Source: Cavia porcellus (Eukaryota > Chordata > Mammalia > Rodentia > Caviidae). From it: a stretch of DNA of 64,000 bases. The stretch covers positions 16,502,501-16,566,500 of the forward strand of contig NW_026947507.1 in NCBI RefSeq assembly GCF_034190915.1, written 5' to 3'. Position 1 is the stretch's first letter, and the number at the start of each line of letters is the position of its first letter. The notes under the pieces are model-generated. The model searched no databases and had not been told where the DNA came from. It saw nothing but the letters and a program-made list of their open reading frames with translations. Both the position numbers and the translations under genes were made by a program. Positions 10,931 through 23,600 of this stretch are shown piece by piece.

Positions 10931-11410
10931 TGAAAGTGTTGCTGGCCCAGATCAGATACTTTAACCAGGAAAAGCCTCAGCCAAGTTAGGGGGCTCCTGC
11001 CTCCCCCACCCCTATAGATTTTCCTGTAACCCTATACCCCCATCCCTGGGAACCTGTCCCTGGGGCCAAGAGTGTGCCAATGAAATACCTGTGCATCCCT
11101 AATGCCCCTTGGGGTCTGCCCCAGACAGAGGCTACTTATGGGCCTCACTCCACATGTTAAGAGGAAAAAGAAGAAGAAGAAGAAAGGGAGAGTGTGTTCC
11201 AGAGAGAGACCACCGGCCCGGGGTGGAGATGCTGCATCCCGGGGCCAGGGGGGGGGTCTCTCCCCACATTCCTGAAATAAAGGTTACTTATATTTTATAT
11301 TTCTTATCTTTGCAGCCACCGCTGCCCACTCCTTTCACGGCCGTCCACTCCACTCCTTCCACGGACCTCTTTCCCTTCCTTCTCCCACCCTCCTCTTCTC
11401 AGACCTAGCA
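10931..11410 (+). repeat. 5' LTR of the 2.2-kb element (480 bp)
   Basis: Begins TGAAAGTGTTGCTGG and ends CAGACCTAGCA. It carries AATAAA at 11276-11281, an (AAG)n-like tract near 11165-11184, a G run near 11248-11256 and an acceptor-like 'tcttatctttgcag' near 11303-11316. A 99-codon open frame inside it recurs identically in the other LTR and is not a gene. No clear primer-binding site is visible just after the end. Confidence 0.87.
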
Positions 11411-12699
11411 GATATTAAGCTCCTACATACTTACTTAATTCTACAGATAACTTTTACTATAGTCCAGATCTCAAACAACAAGACAAAACGTGACCTTCAA
11501 GCTCCACAAAGACCTTGCTATGGTTGTTCATATTTTAAATAACACAATTCTGAGACAGACAAATCTACACAAGGTGAAGCTACCTGCCCCCCGCCATGGG
11601 CCTCACTCAAATTCATCAGAAGACATCAGACAAAATCCCCCATCCTGGCATTCTTTGAGACCTTACTCCAGGGCTATTTAGGCTATCCTGGCCACCAGAG
11701 AGTGGCCTGGCCATCCTACCTGGTAGCCCTCATAGGTCCCTGCCAAAAGACCTTATTCCAGGGCTGTTGGGTTATCCTGGCCACCAGAGAGTGGCCTGGC
11801 CACCCTAACTGATAACCCTCAAAGGTCACAGGGGCCAAGCGCCTTGATGGATGTCTGTCTCAGAATCCAAATCACATTAAAACTCTCAAGGTAAGACATT
11901 CTCTATATTCGTGGACATAAGAGACCACATATACAGAGTTCTTACTGAGTTTTTAGGCTAATAAATCCTCAATGTCTCATGGAGTATTAAAGGTCAACCT
12001 ATGCCAGTTACAAACAGGGCCCATTTTTATACAGGTCCCAGTCCTAAATCCTAAAATGCTTTTATTCCCTTTTAAACTGCCATTCTGGTTTCACATCACT
12101 CAGGCCCTAGATCTAACCATCCTTTTGATACTCATATCTGCCTTATGACTCACAGGTTGTCATGTTTTGTTGTCCAGTTTGATTCTTAATTTCTTACATT
12201 CTATTAATGATCATTTCTATAGCAGGACTCTCTAACAGGATTGCCTACAGACTCCAACGCCATATATACCAGAGACAAGCCTTGCCTACCTACCTTTTAA
12301 CTTTTATGCTTTCATATGGGGGAGTAAACACCTCTCATAACTTCACTCCTCCTAATCCCACGTTTAATTTTTCAGAATTCTGCCTTGCCACCTCAACGTC
12401 ATCCTGATAGAATAACAGGTCTAAATCAAAGACACCTTTCCCTCTACCTCACTTGGCTCCATAAATATGACAGTGCCATGTCTCCTCATAACATCTTGTC
12501 TCTTTGTTTTTTCCAGCCTAACATACGTGCATTCACCAGTGAAGTTGTCCTGGCTAAAACACCTAACATCAGCGTCTACCTGGGCATCAACCTTCATCCC
12601 GTCGACTCCCCTAGACCCCAATACAGCGCCCTCAGCCAGCAGGAAGTAGTTACAGAGAGAAATCTTCGCCCCTTTTCCTAATAATCATAAGACGGGATA
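11411..12699 (+). other. Internal region of the 2.2-kb LTR element, non-coding
   Basis: All frames are broken. A two-copy tandem duplication with a 90-bp period lies at 11659-11748 and 11749-11830 (shared 'ccaccagagagtggcctggc'). A weak purine stretch 'aagacggga' just before 12700 could be the polypurine tract. Origin of the sequence is not recognised; it could derive from a deleted retroviral internal region or from captured DNA. Confidence 0.6.
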
Positions 12700-13126
12700 T
12701 GAAAGAGTTGCTGGCCCACACCGGACACTTTAACCAGGAAAAGCCTCAGCCAAGTTAGGGGGCTCCTGCCTCCCCCACCCCTATAGATTTACCTGTAACC
12801 CTATACCCCCATCCCTAATGCCCCTTGGGGTCCGCCCCAGACAGAGGCTACTTATGGGCCTCACTCCACATGTTAAGAGGAAAAAGAAGAAGAAGAAGAA
12901 AGGGAGAGTGTGTTCCAGAGAGAGACCACCGGCCCGGGGTGGAGATGCTGCATCCCGGGGCCAGGGGGGGGGTCTCTCCCCACATTCCTGAAATAAAGGT
13001 TACTTATATTTTATATTTCTTATCTTTGCAGCCACCGCTGCCCACTCCTTTCACGGCCGTCCACTCCACTCCTTCCACGGACCTCTTTCCCTTCCTTCTC
13101 CCACCCTCCTCTTCTCAGACATAACA
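12700..13126 (+). repeat. 3' LTR of the 2.2-kb element (427 bp)
   Basis: Begins TGAAAGAGTTGCTGG and ends CAGACATAACA. It is identical to the 5' LTR over about 280 bp, with AATAAA at 12992-12997. It lacks a 53-bp segment that the 5' LTR has (11048-11100). That segment ends in the same 7-mer, CATCCCT, that precedes it (11041-11047). Confidence 0.87.
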
Positions 13127-13605
13127 AGAATTTACTGACACTGTAATATACTTGCATCACCACTGCAGGTCTTATCTTAAAGGAATTTCCTTTGGGATGG
13201 TTTTCTTCTTTCTTAGGGAGAAGTACTTGCTTCTCTTTACTCTTGTAGCATTTTTTACTTAAATCTATTGTAACTCATCTCATTTGTATTGTACTTTTGC
13301 AAGATATATTTCTGCCTCACCAGACAGCTAGTTTCTTGTGGCAGGACATGTATCCTCTTGTACCTTACATGTTAACCATTAGAAAGCCTATTATTAAATC
13401 AAATAATCTGTTTGCACTTTTTGTCCGTTACAATATTCTGCTATAGGAGATAAAATGGTACTTAATCAAAATTCTGTTCCAAACAAACACACCTGAATTG
13501 AACCAGAGATGAACTATGGCCCGATGCATTAAGAGAATAGTGCATGACAATTGGAATAACATTTTGTATTTCAATCTATATTGAAATGTCATTTTAAAAG
13601 TATGC

Positions 13606-13690
13606 AGGATGGACTGATGATGTGGGTCCTTCACTGAACATCTGCTTAGTATGTACAAATCACTGGGTTCGAACCGCAGCATGTACACAT
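13606..13690 (+). repeat. Old ID-type (tRNA-derived) SINE fragment
   Basis: The segment aligns by eye to an ID core: 'gatgatgtgggtccttcact' (degenerate A-box region), 'aacatctgcttagtatgtac' and 'gggttcgaaccgcag', the last holding an almost perfect RNA polymerase III B box. Its sequence differs from the younger ID copies in this window. Confidence 0.55.
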
Positions 13691-13699
13691 GAAGAAAGA

Positions 13700-16195
13700 T
13701 ACATGATATTTAATCTTATCAGAGTGCCCAAAGATTAGTTTCACCTAATTCAAAACTAAATGAAAGCCCAGTCTACAAGACATTAGTATTTCAAGATTTT
13801 GAAATTTAGAGTATATTTTTGCATTATATTCAAGAACCAAGCCAAAGGAGGATAACTTGGATTTTTCTGATTCAAGAGAAAGGATCATAAAAGAAAGTAT
13901 TAGTAAAGAAAAACTCATAAATATAATGCAAATTTCACCCTGATTCAATAATAATGATGATATGCCCCAGTAAGTGTGTCTTTGTTATACGAGGCTCAGC
14001 ACTTACTTACTTCCTATATTATTTATAAAGTGACCCCCTCCATAAGTTAGATACTGAAACTTCATCCTTCACCATGGACATAGCAGATCAAATAGAAAAT
14101 AAATGGCAGTAAGTCATGTTAATAGGTAAAGATCTTTGTTACACAGCCTACTCTGATGGCTTACTATGCATGTCCTTGTGTTAAACTCTAATTTTGGGAG
14201 GTTATTCTAATTTTTAACAATAATAGAAGAAAAATATTTTATCCCAATAAATCTCATTTACAGTAAGCAAACACAGATTACATGACAAATTTCAAAAACT
14301 CTACATGCAGCAATCAAGATCCAAAAGTGTGAATATGATATAATTAAATAAATACCATTGCATTTTTTAGATATTAAATTGACCAAGTATGAAGAGGATA
14401 TATATTAATACTAATTTACAAATTAAATTTGTGAAAGGCATCACAAACATTAGTAATATACTAGTACAACACAATCTTTTAAGTAATTTTCAAAAAGGAA
14501 AATATATTTCAGTTTCCAGTATTAAAATTTGATGAATTCTAATAATTTATGTTCTTTCAGTAATTTTTTTAAAAAATCAGAGTTCTTGAGGCTCCACCTG
14601 CTTCCTCCTTCCTGTTTCTTTCCTTCTTTCTTTTCTCCTTCCCTACTACCTCTCTTCTTTCATTTCCTGTTTTCCTCCCTTTCTTTCTCTTTCTTTCTTC
14701 CCTTCCTTAATACTAAGGAAAGAGTAAACATATAAAAGTTTCATGAAGTAGGGCCGAGAGTACATGACACTCCACTGGAGTCCTTAGTGTCGGGTTCTCT
14801 AGGGAATCTTTATTGTCCTACTCGAGAGCTGGGTGTTAGTACTGGCTCTTGTTCTTGCCTGTGATCTCTGTAGCTTCTCCACTTTGATCCTCATTAGTGA
14901 CATTGGTAAAACAAGAAAACTGGAAAACACAATCTCAAGGGAACTGTCCATTGTTAAGAGAAAAATTATAACACTCATTAAATTATTTTATAACTCTTCC
15001 ACAAGAAGCTGGCTACAGAAAAATGAAAACCAAGAACCGAACTTTTCACGCAGAAGATTAACTGTTTAATGAGATTTTCAGATACTTGAAAATCACAATC
15101 TGCATCTTGTGACATGTTAATCCTTTAATTCCTTTAGGATCTTATGCTGTTTACATTTTCAAGGTGACAGGCATGTATCTTGGGAACAGCATGATTGAAC
15201 ATAGGCAAATATTCCTAATTTATTTTTATTTCAATTCTCATTTAAAATAGCTTTCATAAAACAAGTCAATCTTCATTTTAACATGTTTTCCATATTTAGT
15301 AATAAAAATGATCACAACTTTTTTCAAGCAAAATTTGAGAAATAGTGACAGTTTGCTAGATTTTAATGACAAACTTGCTTTTTGAGTAGGAGCACAATCC
15401 CAAAGGATCCTTGGACATCTCAAAGCTGTGATTTAAAATAAAGCTATTTCAACACAAGTTTGACAGGATTAAGCCAAATGATACAGTGTGAATTCCCATA
15501 TCAAAAGTATTTCTTAAAGAAACAAATTTTTTAAAAAAATGATTCTTTTCAGTTTATTTCTCAAATTAATATTATCTGTGTCCACATGTCATAAAATGAA
15601 TACTGAAACTTGACTTTTTGTGTTGGAAATCTGAGTCAATCCACTTTCCAGTCAGAATACAGTTTCGGCTGTGTCCACAGAACAGAGTCAAGCATGAACA
15701 GCAGTTCCTTGATTACTAGATGTGGCGAGATTACCTCAGACCAAACAACTTCAGGATTCTAATTTAATTACTAGAAGGAAATGGTGCACTTATATATCGC
15801 CTTCCTTTGTGCGTGAAGAGAGCTAATCCTAAAAAAATGAACAAGCATATTAATTGAATATTGATAGACAGATTAGGTCTCAAGACAGATTAGGTTTTGT
15901 GGTTTACTTTAGCTGTTTGGAGGCCTCTCTGGGAGGTCTCTTTGTTCCACTTCCTGCCAGCAGAAAGGGCTCAGATGTGTTCCAAGAACCTCTGTGCTGG
16001 CCTCCAGCATAGCTGTAGTTGCTACTGCAACTGACAGTGAGCCCAAACTCAGACTTGCACTACCCAAGTCCTCCTGTTTTCTTCCACTACAAGAGCAGAG
16101 ATAGTATGCAAATTCTTTGCTTCTGTGTTAAAACAAACAAACAATAACAACAACAAAAACCTCTGAAAATCCCCTGGCCTTGCAAATCTTTATTC
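13700..16195. other. Non-coding stretch with a pyrimidine-rich tract
   Basis: Bases 14590-14710 are C/T-rich with CTTT and CTTC units. Open frames across it are chance products of that composition. Nothing else is confidently recognised; 15880-16140 is less AT-rich and may belong to the LTR-like sequence that follows. Confidence 0.45.
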
Positions 16196-16199
16196 CTAT

Positions 16200-16760
16200 T
16201 AGTATAGGCAGGTGGGCTAGTTAGAAACATTATAGGCAATGAGACACAGTTAGGTCCTCCTAGGAACCAGTGGAGAAGCCCTGGACAATCCCAGGGACCT
16301 TACAAGAGAGACACCTCCTGCTTTGGGCTTAAGACAAAAGATCAAACAAAAGTATCCATATCCTAAGGACTAATATTCTAAACAGTTCTCTATCACCCTG
16401 AGGAAGTCTGGAGTCACCCTTTGGGAGGAGTCACTGCTCCACAAGAATGCCCGCTTTCTAGCTGACTCGTTTCCCCATTTGTCCTGGATTTAGTCAGTTT
16501 TACCTGAGCAATTAATCTTATTGGTTAACCATAGTTCTGTCCCACTTTATGTTTCCCTTGGGAGTTCCCAATTTTCCTCAACTTGAAGCTGTCTCGACCC
16601 ATGATTTTACTCTACAAAAGCCCTAGAAAAGACAGTTTTGGCAACTGCTCAGGACCCCTTCTGTTGCTCTCTCAGACGGAAGCTTTCTTTCTCTCAATAA
16701 ATATATTCCATTCTTAACTTCTATTGTTCCTAAAATTCATTTTTCGATTTTAGAGAACAC
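16200..16760 (+). mobile_element. Probable solo LTR of an endogenous retrovirus
   Basis: A moderately GC-rich block carries a CTACAAAAGCCC TATA-like region near 16612-16623. A 'cagacggaagctttctttct' segment follows, then 'ctctcaataaa' with AATAAA at about 16696-16701. This is the promoter, leader and poly(A) spacing of a class I-like LTR. Both boundaries are approximate and no target duplication was found. Confidence 0.5.
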
Positions 16761-16764
16761 AACC

Positions 16765-19200
16765 TTGTATGGGACATATAGTAGATAGAGAGTTTCATTC
16801 CCCTATGCCACTATTGTTCTCAATTATTATCAGTTTCCCTAATTATCTTCCCTGCATCCTCATTATTTCCCAGGCAACACATTCTCTTTCTAGTATCCAG
16901 CTTTATCCATCTCCTTAAATTCAATTTAGAAAGCATTTATTGAATACACAAAACATGATAAGGCCTTGATCTTGGTTCTAGGAGCTGAGAATGCAAGCAA
17001 GTAAGGAAACAAGCAAATATTAAGCACATGATATGCTGACTTCTTTGACAATTCTGTTTCACAAGGTACTTGCATCAGAGTACAATTGGTAATCTTCAAG
17101 TCAATCATTAGGTCCATGCTGGTACGATAGCCACTATTCACAAATGGCTCTTTACATTTTAATAAGATAAAATAAAATAACATTACACATTCAATTCTTT
17201 AGTTACATGGGATATTTTAAGTGCTCAATAACCACATATGGGAAGAGGCTGCCATACTGGCAATGGGAAAAGAATTTTCTCTCTATTGCAGAAATTTTAA
17301 AAGACAGTGAAGATCCAAAGTTCTTTGCCTGTGTCTTATTTTACATCAATGAAATTCTCAACCAGATTATCTTCTAAAAAATTTCTTAGAACATTGTTTT
17401 AAAATAATCTAGAATACAAGCAAAGTTATAATCTGAGCTACATATAACTGATTTACTGCATTGTCAATAGGATTTCCAGTCATAGATTTGACTAAGTAAA
17501 ATTCTGGGTCATGTATAAAAAGATTTCTTTGAGGAGGAATAACAAATACATATGTAGAAATGATTTTATTTTATTTTTTTGAAATGATTTTAAATAAACA
17601 CTGTCAGTCTTAGGATGATTCTCAAATAAGACTGTAAACAGAAATCTTGCAGTGCATGTGTATGTAACAGAGAAAAGAAGAAAAAGAAAAGAAAAAGAGA
17701 AGGAGATATGGATGACAATGACAATGATGATGATAATGATGCTCATTTAGTAAATCAGAACTCTTAACTCCAAAAATGTAACATGTGTAGTTAATAACAA
17801 TAGTAATAACAAAATAAATTACAATTTTCATTTTAACAGATTCATTTGATTTGAATAACAATCTCAAATCTGAATATCAATCAGTATTTTTACCAAACGG
17901 AGGGATGAGAGTGAATGAGCAGGCATGAAAGTTTATAATTGTTCAATATATTATAACAACTATATATTTTAAGGTTAAAGCAGAAACTAAAAGCTCCATG
18001 CTTAATCTAGCCTGAACTTTCCCCAAATGCTGTGAACTACTCTACATTTTTATACAATCCAAATATGATTCAGATTCTGATATCAAATAGTTGCAGGCTT
18101 ATATTATTAAATTTTTCCCTCATGTCAACATCTAGCAGTACAAAATGAAATCATAACACATCAAATAAAATTAAGAAAGTCTGAAAAGCCACTATAGGAA
18201 TTAAAATTCTGTAACTTCTCACTTGGGTCTGAAACTTAGTCTTTTGCCAAATACTTTCCAACTCATTCCACCTCCCCATCCACTCAGGCATATGCAACCT
18301 TACAAAACTATTTTCAAACACAGCAGAGTAATCTTGCTTCTCAGGTACTTTAAACAATGCAGAATTCTTTTGGTTGGTAAAGATTATTTAAAGTGCTTAA
18401 GTCATTGATTGGATCCCTCTGTATGGGAGATCAACATGCTTTTTTCTTTCAAGTTCAGAAATCCTTTCTTCTGGACTATTTTCAAAAAAAATAAATAAAT
18501 AAATAAAACTTGAAATCACCTAGACTATTGCAGTTGCTTCAACTTTTATCCTTTGCTCTTAATTATTATCAGATGCAATCTAATTAAACCCACCAAGTGT
18601 CTCCCCTCAGGTTAGAGTGCCTCATAGAATCTTTGCTAGGAATAAAATATGGAACAACAGAAACAAGATTTGTAATGATCCCTTCATGTGGTGGTTGATA
18701 GGGAGGCTTTGAAAGTTTTTTGATCACTAACAAGGAGGGAAAAAATTAAATACGTAGAGAGTGACACACAAAATTACTCTGTCATTCTGCTGCTTGCAGT
18801 TATTACTGCACTTTTTCTTAATCTAACTAAAAACATTATTCACTCATCATGCTAAATATAAGAAAGCTAAAACAGATTATGCAAGACTTTTCAACTAGAC
18901 TCTTCTCAGGCTATACACATAATTATTTCATGCAATATGATAAGATGAAGTAGACTTTTAAGTACATTCTATTATTTCTAAAACTTTATAGTATTGAGGC
19001 AAGATTTAGAACTGAAGCAAAGTTTACTTTTTCCAGACAAAAAATCCAAAAAACTATACCAAGATCACTAAATAATCTAGCAGCATTGTGTTGAAAAACA
19101 AGATATTCTTGGCACTAAATAACCTGGACATATTGGACAGTTTATTGGAGGGAAATTTAAGGCAATTTTAAGCCAGATAATTCAATCTCCTGATTTTTCA
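16765..19200. other. Non-coding AT-rich stretch with simple repeats
   Basis: No gene recognised. A purine-rich AG tract lies at 17670-17706, beside repeated GATGA/ATGA units up to 17742. An (AAAT)n microsatellite lies at about 18485-18508. Confidence 0.5.
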
Positions 19201-19202
19201 CT

Positions 19203-19325
19203 TCAGAAAATACTTTTTTTTTTTCTTTCCTTTTTTCTGGTATCAGGGATCGAACTCACGACTGCCTGCTTGCAAGGCAGGTGCTTATGCCGCTGAGCTA
19301 AATCCCCAGCCCCTCAGAATATACT
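19203..19325 (-). mobile_element. ID SINE (tRNA-Ala derived), young subfamily
   Basis: The body is 19215-19313, minus strand. Its reverse complement contains GGGGCTGGGGATTTAGCTCAG, then 'gcctgccttgcaagcaggca', a GAGTTCGATCC B box and a tail. The duplication is TCAGAAAATACT (19203-19214) against TCAGAATATACT (19314-19325), one mismatch. Confidence 0.9.
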
Positions 19326-19389
19326 TTTTAAAGTAGTTTTTACACTTATCTCTAAGTCCTTTCATGGTACTTGTACATAGTATGACTGG

Positions 19390-19432
19390 ATTAAGCAAAG
19401 ACTGTATAAGAACAGTCTTTATGCTGCTTAAT
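19390..19432. other. 16-bp hairpin with a 5-nt bulge
   Basis: The left arm ATTAAGCAAAGACTGT (19390-19405) pairs fully with 19412-19419 plus 19425-19432. The loop is 6 nt and the bulge is TATGC. No surrounding transposon ends were seen. The wider 19326-20430 interval is very AT-rich and holds nothing else recognised. Confidence 0.6.
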
Positions 19433-20433
19433 GGCTATTCTAAAAATTTATCGGAATAGACCAAAAAGAGTCTATTGCTTTTGAAATAAAACCTGCATTG
19501 CAATTACTAATTGATTGTATCGATCTAAATACATTTTCTTTTGCTCCTAAAAAAGGAGAAAAAGAATCATTTATTTTCAGATACAAGGACTCTACATAAT
19601 ATCTTTTTATATAATTTACTACTTGTTTTATTTGTGATATATACAGCATTAAGTGTTTACTATTTCCCATTAAACTTATATTCACAATATGTTCATAGGA
19701 TCATGAGTTCATAACTACTGTTTTCTACTAGAATATAAATGCAATAATGATCAAACCATAGTCTCAAAATGATAAAATGTATATATTTAATTTCATTTTA
19801 ATTGATACAATTATCATGTATAGTTAATAAAGTTCTTATTAGAGTCAATGAATTAGCATTCAAATTTTATTTGAATTATAAAGTAATAGCACATTTAATA
19901 ATTTATTAAAGTTTGTCTTATTTTATCTCTGTATAAAATGTGAAATTATTAAAATAATATAACAATAAATTTCAGGATGCAAACTAGGTTTATTATATTT
20001 GTACTTCTGATTAATTTATCTTCAAAATGACAAATTACTTTCCAAATTGAAGAACTCAACTAAACTATTATGAACAATGGTTATAACTAATTTTATAAAG
20101 TAAAACAAAATAATCCTACTTTAAATATAGAATCCAAATACAAAGTTTATTATATCTGTGTATTCGGACTTATATAACACTTTACTATTTATAAATCTTT
20201 TCAATTAAAGCATTATATAAGGTTTAATGATATTTAAAATGTTCAAAATTCTGATTCTCTCTGTTCATTGCAAACATGCAAAATATAATTTGTTGCTAAA
20301 ATACACCTGATATTCTTTAAATGTTAGCATACATTTGATTCAAATGGCTTCAGTTTGATATTACCAAGTTTTGTAATAACTTCCTTAGAATTATCTGCAA
20401 TTATACATAGACTAATATTTGTATGAACTAAAG

Positions 20434-20672
20434 TATTTTTTATTTTTGGTTTTTGTTTCATTTTGTTTGGTTTTGCTTTGTTTTTACAGCCATGGGAATT
20501 GAACTCAGAGGCTTGCATTTGGTAGCAAAGTGCTCTACCACTGATCTATACTCCAGAATTTTTTGTTTTTAAATTTTAAAACAAGATCTCACTAGCTGCC
20601 CAGATTGGCCTCAACTTTACAATTCCCCTGCCTAAGCCTCCCTAAAGTGATTTTATAATTAGTAATGCACAA
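20434..20672 (-). mobile_element. Diverged B1 + ID dimeric SINE
   Basis: On the minus strand a 7SL-derived B1 half (about 20672-20580) is followed by an A-rich linker and an ID half (about 20558-20490, 'gatcagtggtagagcacttt'). A T/G-rich tail lies on the plus strand at 20434-20485. Such dimers are known in squirrel-related and hystricognath rodents, which supports a non-murid host. Confidence 0.75.
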
Positions 20673-20679
20673 CATGAGT

Positions 20680-23600
20680 AATTGCTACAGTCATATTTCC
20701 TCCAATTTTATTGTTATAGGTATATTACATTTGATTTTAAATGTTTGTTTCTATAACTGATAAATTCCCAAAGCCTCCTTCTTAGACTATATAATACTAT
20801 GATAAACTCCAAATGTTCTCTTATATTTGATAATACTACTTCTCAAGTAAGAATTCAATATATTTCCCAATGAGGAATATATAGGGCTTTGTTATTCTTG
20901 TTATTCCTGGAAATTCTTAATGATCAGTCTTGGTTTTGCTTTTGACAATTCTTCCCCAGACTTGCTAAAATACACTTCAAGACTGCAATAACTAGGTTAA
21001 AGTAATAACACACCAAGTGTAGCTCTGGGCTACAGTTTTAGCTGACACAAATCATCTTTCACTGGACACACTTTATAGTCTCTAACACAAGATGATTTTG
21101 CTGGAAACGTTAGGGCCCAGCTTCAGTTACTTTTATATACTATAGTAAATCTGCAGTTACATATGACAGTTTTTTTAAAGTTTATAATGAAACAGAGTTG
21201 ATAGTTAAAAATTCCTAACTATATTTCTAAATTACATCATCTTTCATTTCTCATTGGCTCCTAAGATTTTTTTTTTTGTGTGTGTGTGTGTGTGTGGCTG
21301 AAGGTGAACTTAGTTTTGTTTGTTCACTTAAAATATTGTAGTATATTTGTCTTCAATTAATAAAGTAGTAGTTCAAGTGCAAAAAATAAACTGTTTAGCA
21401 TATCTGGCAGGGTTATAATAGTCTGTAGCAAAGAGCTCAGACCACAAAATTTTGAAGCCCAAGATGAGAGAAAAAATACATTTCAAATAAATTTTGGTGT
21501 TTGATTTTTACCGACCTCCTTTGTTTGCCTTTTACTGTTCTGATCTGTTTACAAACATATCAACAAGTATCTGAATCATAATTGATAATCTGTGCTTTCT
21601 TAGGAAAATTTAAAAATCATATGTGTGAGTTTATAATTTATTTGGTAATATTGCATCTGTGCTGAGGTATAAAATATTTTTGAGGAGTGTTGAAACCTTA
21701 AAATAGATCTAGCTATAGATATTTATATTTCAGGGAAATTGAGCCCTGATTTCTCTAGTTAATTAAAATGAATGAAACAAAATTCATGATAGAGTTTCTA
21801 TGATATTTCTAAGGTATGGAAGGTTAACTCTGTAGAACTAAATGAAATAGTTCTGTGAGAAATTTCAAATTCTGATATTTTTCCCCTCTGTATGCCTGGA
21901 CTTCTTTATGCCTTAGCATAGAGAAAAAAATATGTTTATATAACTGTAAAGTATAGTTTACAAACATAATATATTGCAAAACATTGGAATGTTTGCAGCA
22001 AAACAGTATTTATCAAGAAAACGCTATTTTGTATTTCATTTCCTTTTCTGAATAACTTTAAACCAAAAAAACCCACAATATTTGTACATCTTGTAGATCT
22101 GTAAAACTTACACAAAATGAAAGCAGTAAGTACATGTTACAGAGGTACCATCAAATTGACAATCCTAAGATTTGTAAGAACTTGTATAGTATTAGAATAA
22201 TGTGATTTCTTTGTTTAGGGAGACTTTATGTGATTTTTCATGAGGAATCAAAACTTAGAACAATGGTCCAGTTATTTAGGGAGTATTTGTTTATATCCAG
22301 TATTTGCTTATATCATCTAAATACTTAAAGTAATACATACTGATTAGGTATAAATTATTTTTAAATGAGCAGTCATATATGCAATAATTACTTATAAAAG
22401 ATGACTACAGAAAACTAGAAACTACTTCACAAAATTAAGCAGCCTATCTTTAAGTTGTTTTTTAGAATACTAACAAAGTTGATGATCAAGAAATGTGATT
22501 CTATAATAGAATTATGATTGTATAAAAACTGAGCTGTATAAGAAACATAAATTATTTCAATATAGAAAAATTTTTCCTAATTTTCAATATATATTTTTTT
22601 TCCAAAAAATCTGGATACGGACTAATTTTAAATGTGGTGCTAGGGTTAAAACCATGGAGGTAAGACTGGCGGCTGGTCTTTATATTACATACCTGAAATA
22701 GTCTAAAATCTGAATGGGAATTAATATTTCCTTTGGGGGGGTGGGAGGACATTAGAGTCGATGAAAAAATAAAATGGGCTACACTTTATGTCTGTTTCTA
22801 AGTAGAATAAGCAAGATTAAGCCTAGAAATACACCCCTTTATGTTGGTCAAGACTAGAGACTAAATCACTGGAGTGATATTTTGTTAATATTCACAATTA
22901 AGGTAATCATTTAAAAAATCAGACACTGCATCCCTGCCTTATGAATGTTTATACATGTTGTAGCAACCATATGTGTAGGTTTGTATATGAATGTACCTGT
23001 AATGCAATACATGTGTGCATGCCTGGTATTTCTGTTTTGTATTGTGTTATATGTACATGTATGTAAATAGTATGATTTCAGTTTTATTTTTTGTCAAGTA
23101 GTATTCTCTGGTTTTCCTTTCCTCTGCAATTCTGCAAGAGAAATGAAAGGTTATGAATGATATATAATGTACAAAATAATGTTAGAAGTTGTTGTCATTT
23201 TTAGAGCAAAGAGATATTAGCTTTGAGATAAATGTTTCACTTAAAATTGTCTGTTTTCATGTTATTAGGTCCGATTTTTCTCCTAGTATGCTATGATCTC
23301 CTTAATTTACTTTTCCAGACTGCACTTAAAATTACATCTTGTCTTTGCCTTCTCTTACCTCAATATTTTTTCATCCATACTACTTCTGTTTCTTCTATTG
23401 AATTTCACTTCCTTATCTACTTTTCTAAGAACTTTCCCTTTATCTCATTTAATACTTTTCTAAAATGTCTTGCACTTTTAATGTGACTAAGATTGTTTCA
23501 ACATATTTGTTAACACTTGGGATGCAGTATGCATAACAAAGACATAGGAAAATACCTTGTTCTCTAATCATTTACTGCCAATATATTTTATTATTTTGTG

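Larger units (their letters stand above)
10926..13131 (+). mobile_element. Complete young non-autonomous LTR retrotransposon
   Basis: Two directly repeated LTRs flank a ~1.29-kb internal region. The whole is bounded by the 5-bp duplication AGAAT (10926-10930 and 13127-13131). Both LTRs start TGAAAG and end CA. AATAAA signals lie in each LTR, setting the plus orientation. A 5-bp duplication fits ERVL/MaLR or some ERV1 elements. The internal region has no gag, pro, pol or env frame longer than about 100 codons, so the element needed another retrovirus-like element's enzymes. The LTRs differ at about 9 positions plus one 53-bp indel, implying recent insertion. I do not recognise the family. Confidence 0.85.

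Noticed and set aside
11109..11408. 99-codon open frame repeated identically at 12825-13124
   Set aside because: It lies inside the LTRs, so identity reflects LTR duplication; it crosses the poly(A) signal and shows no protein features.
14529..14735. 68-codon frame in a C/T-rich tract
   Set aside because: Serine/leucine/phenylalanine bias follows directly from the polypyrimidine composition.
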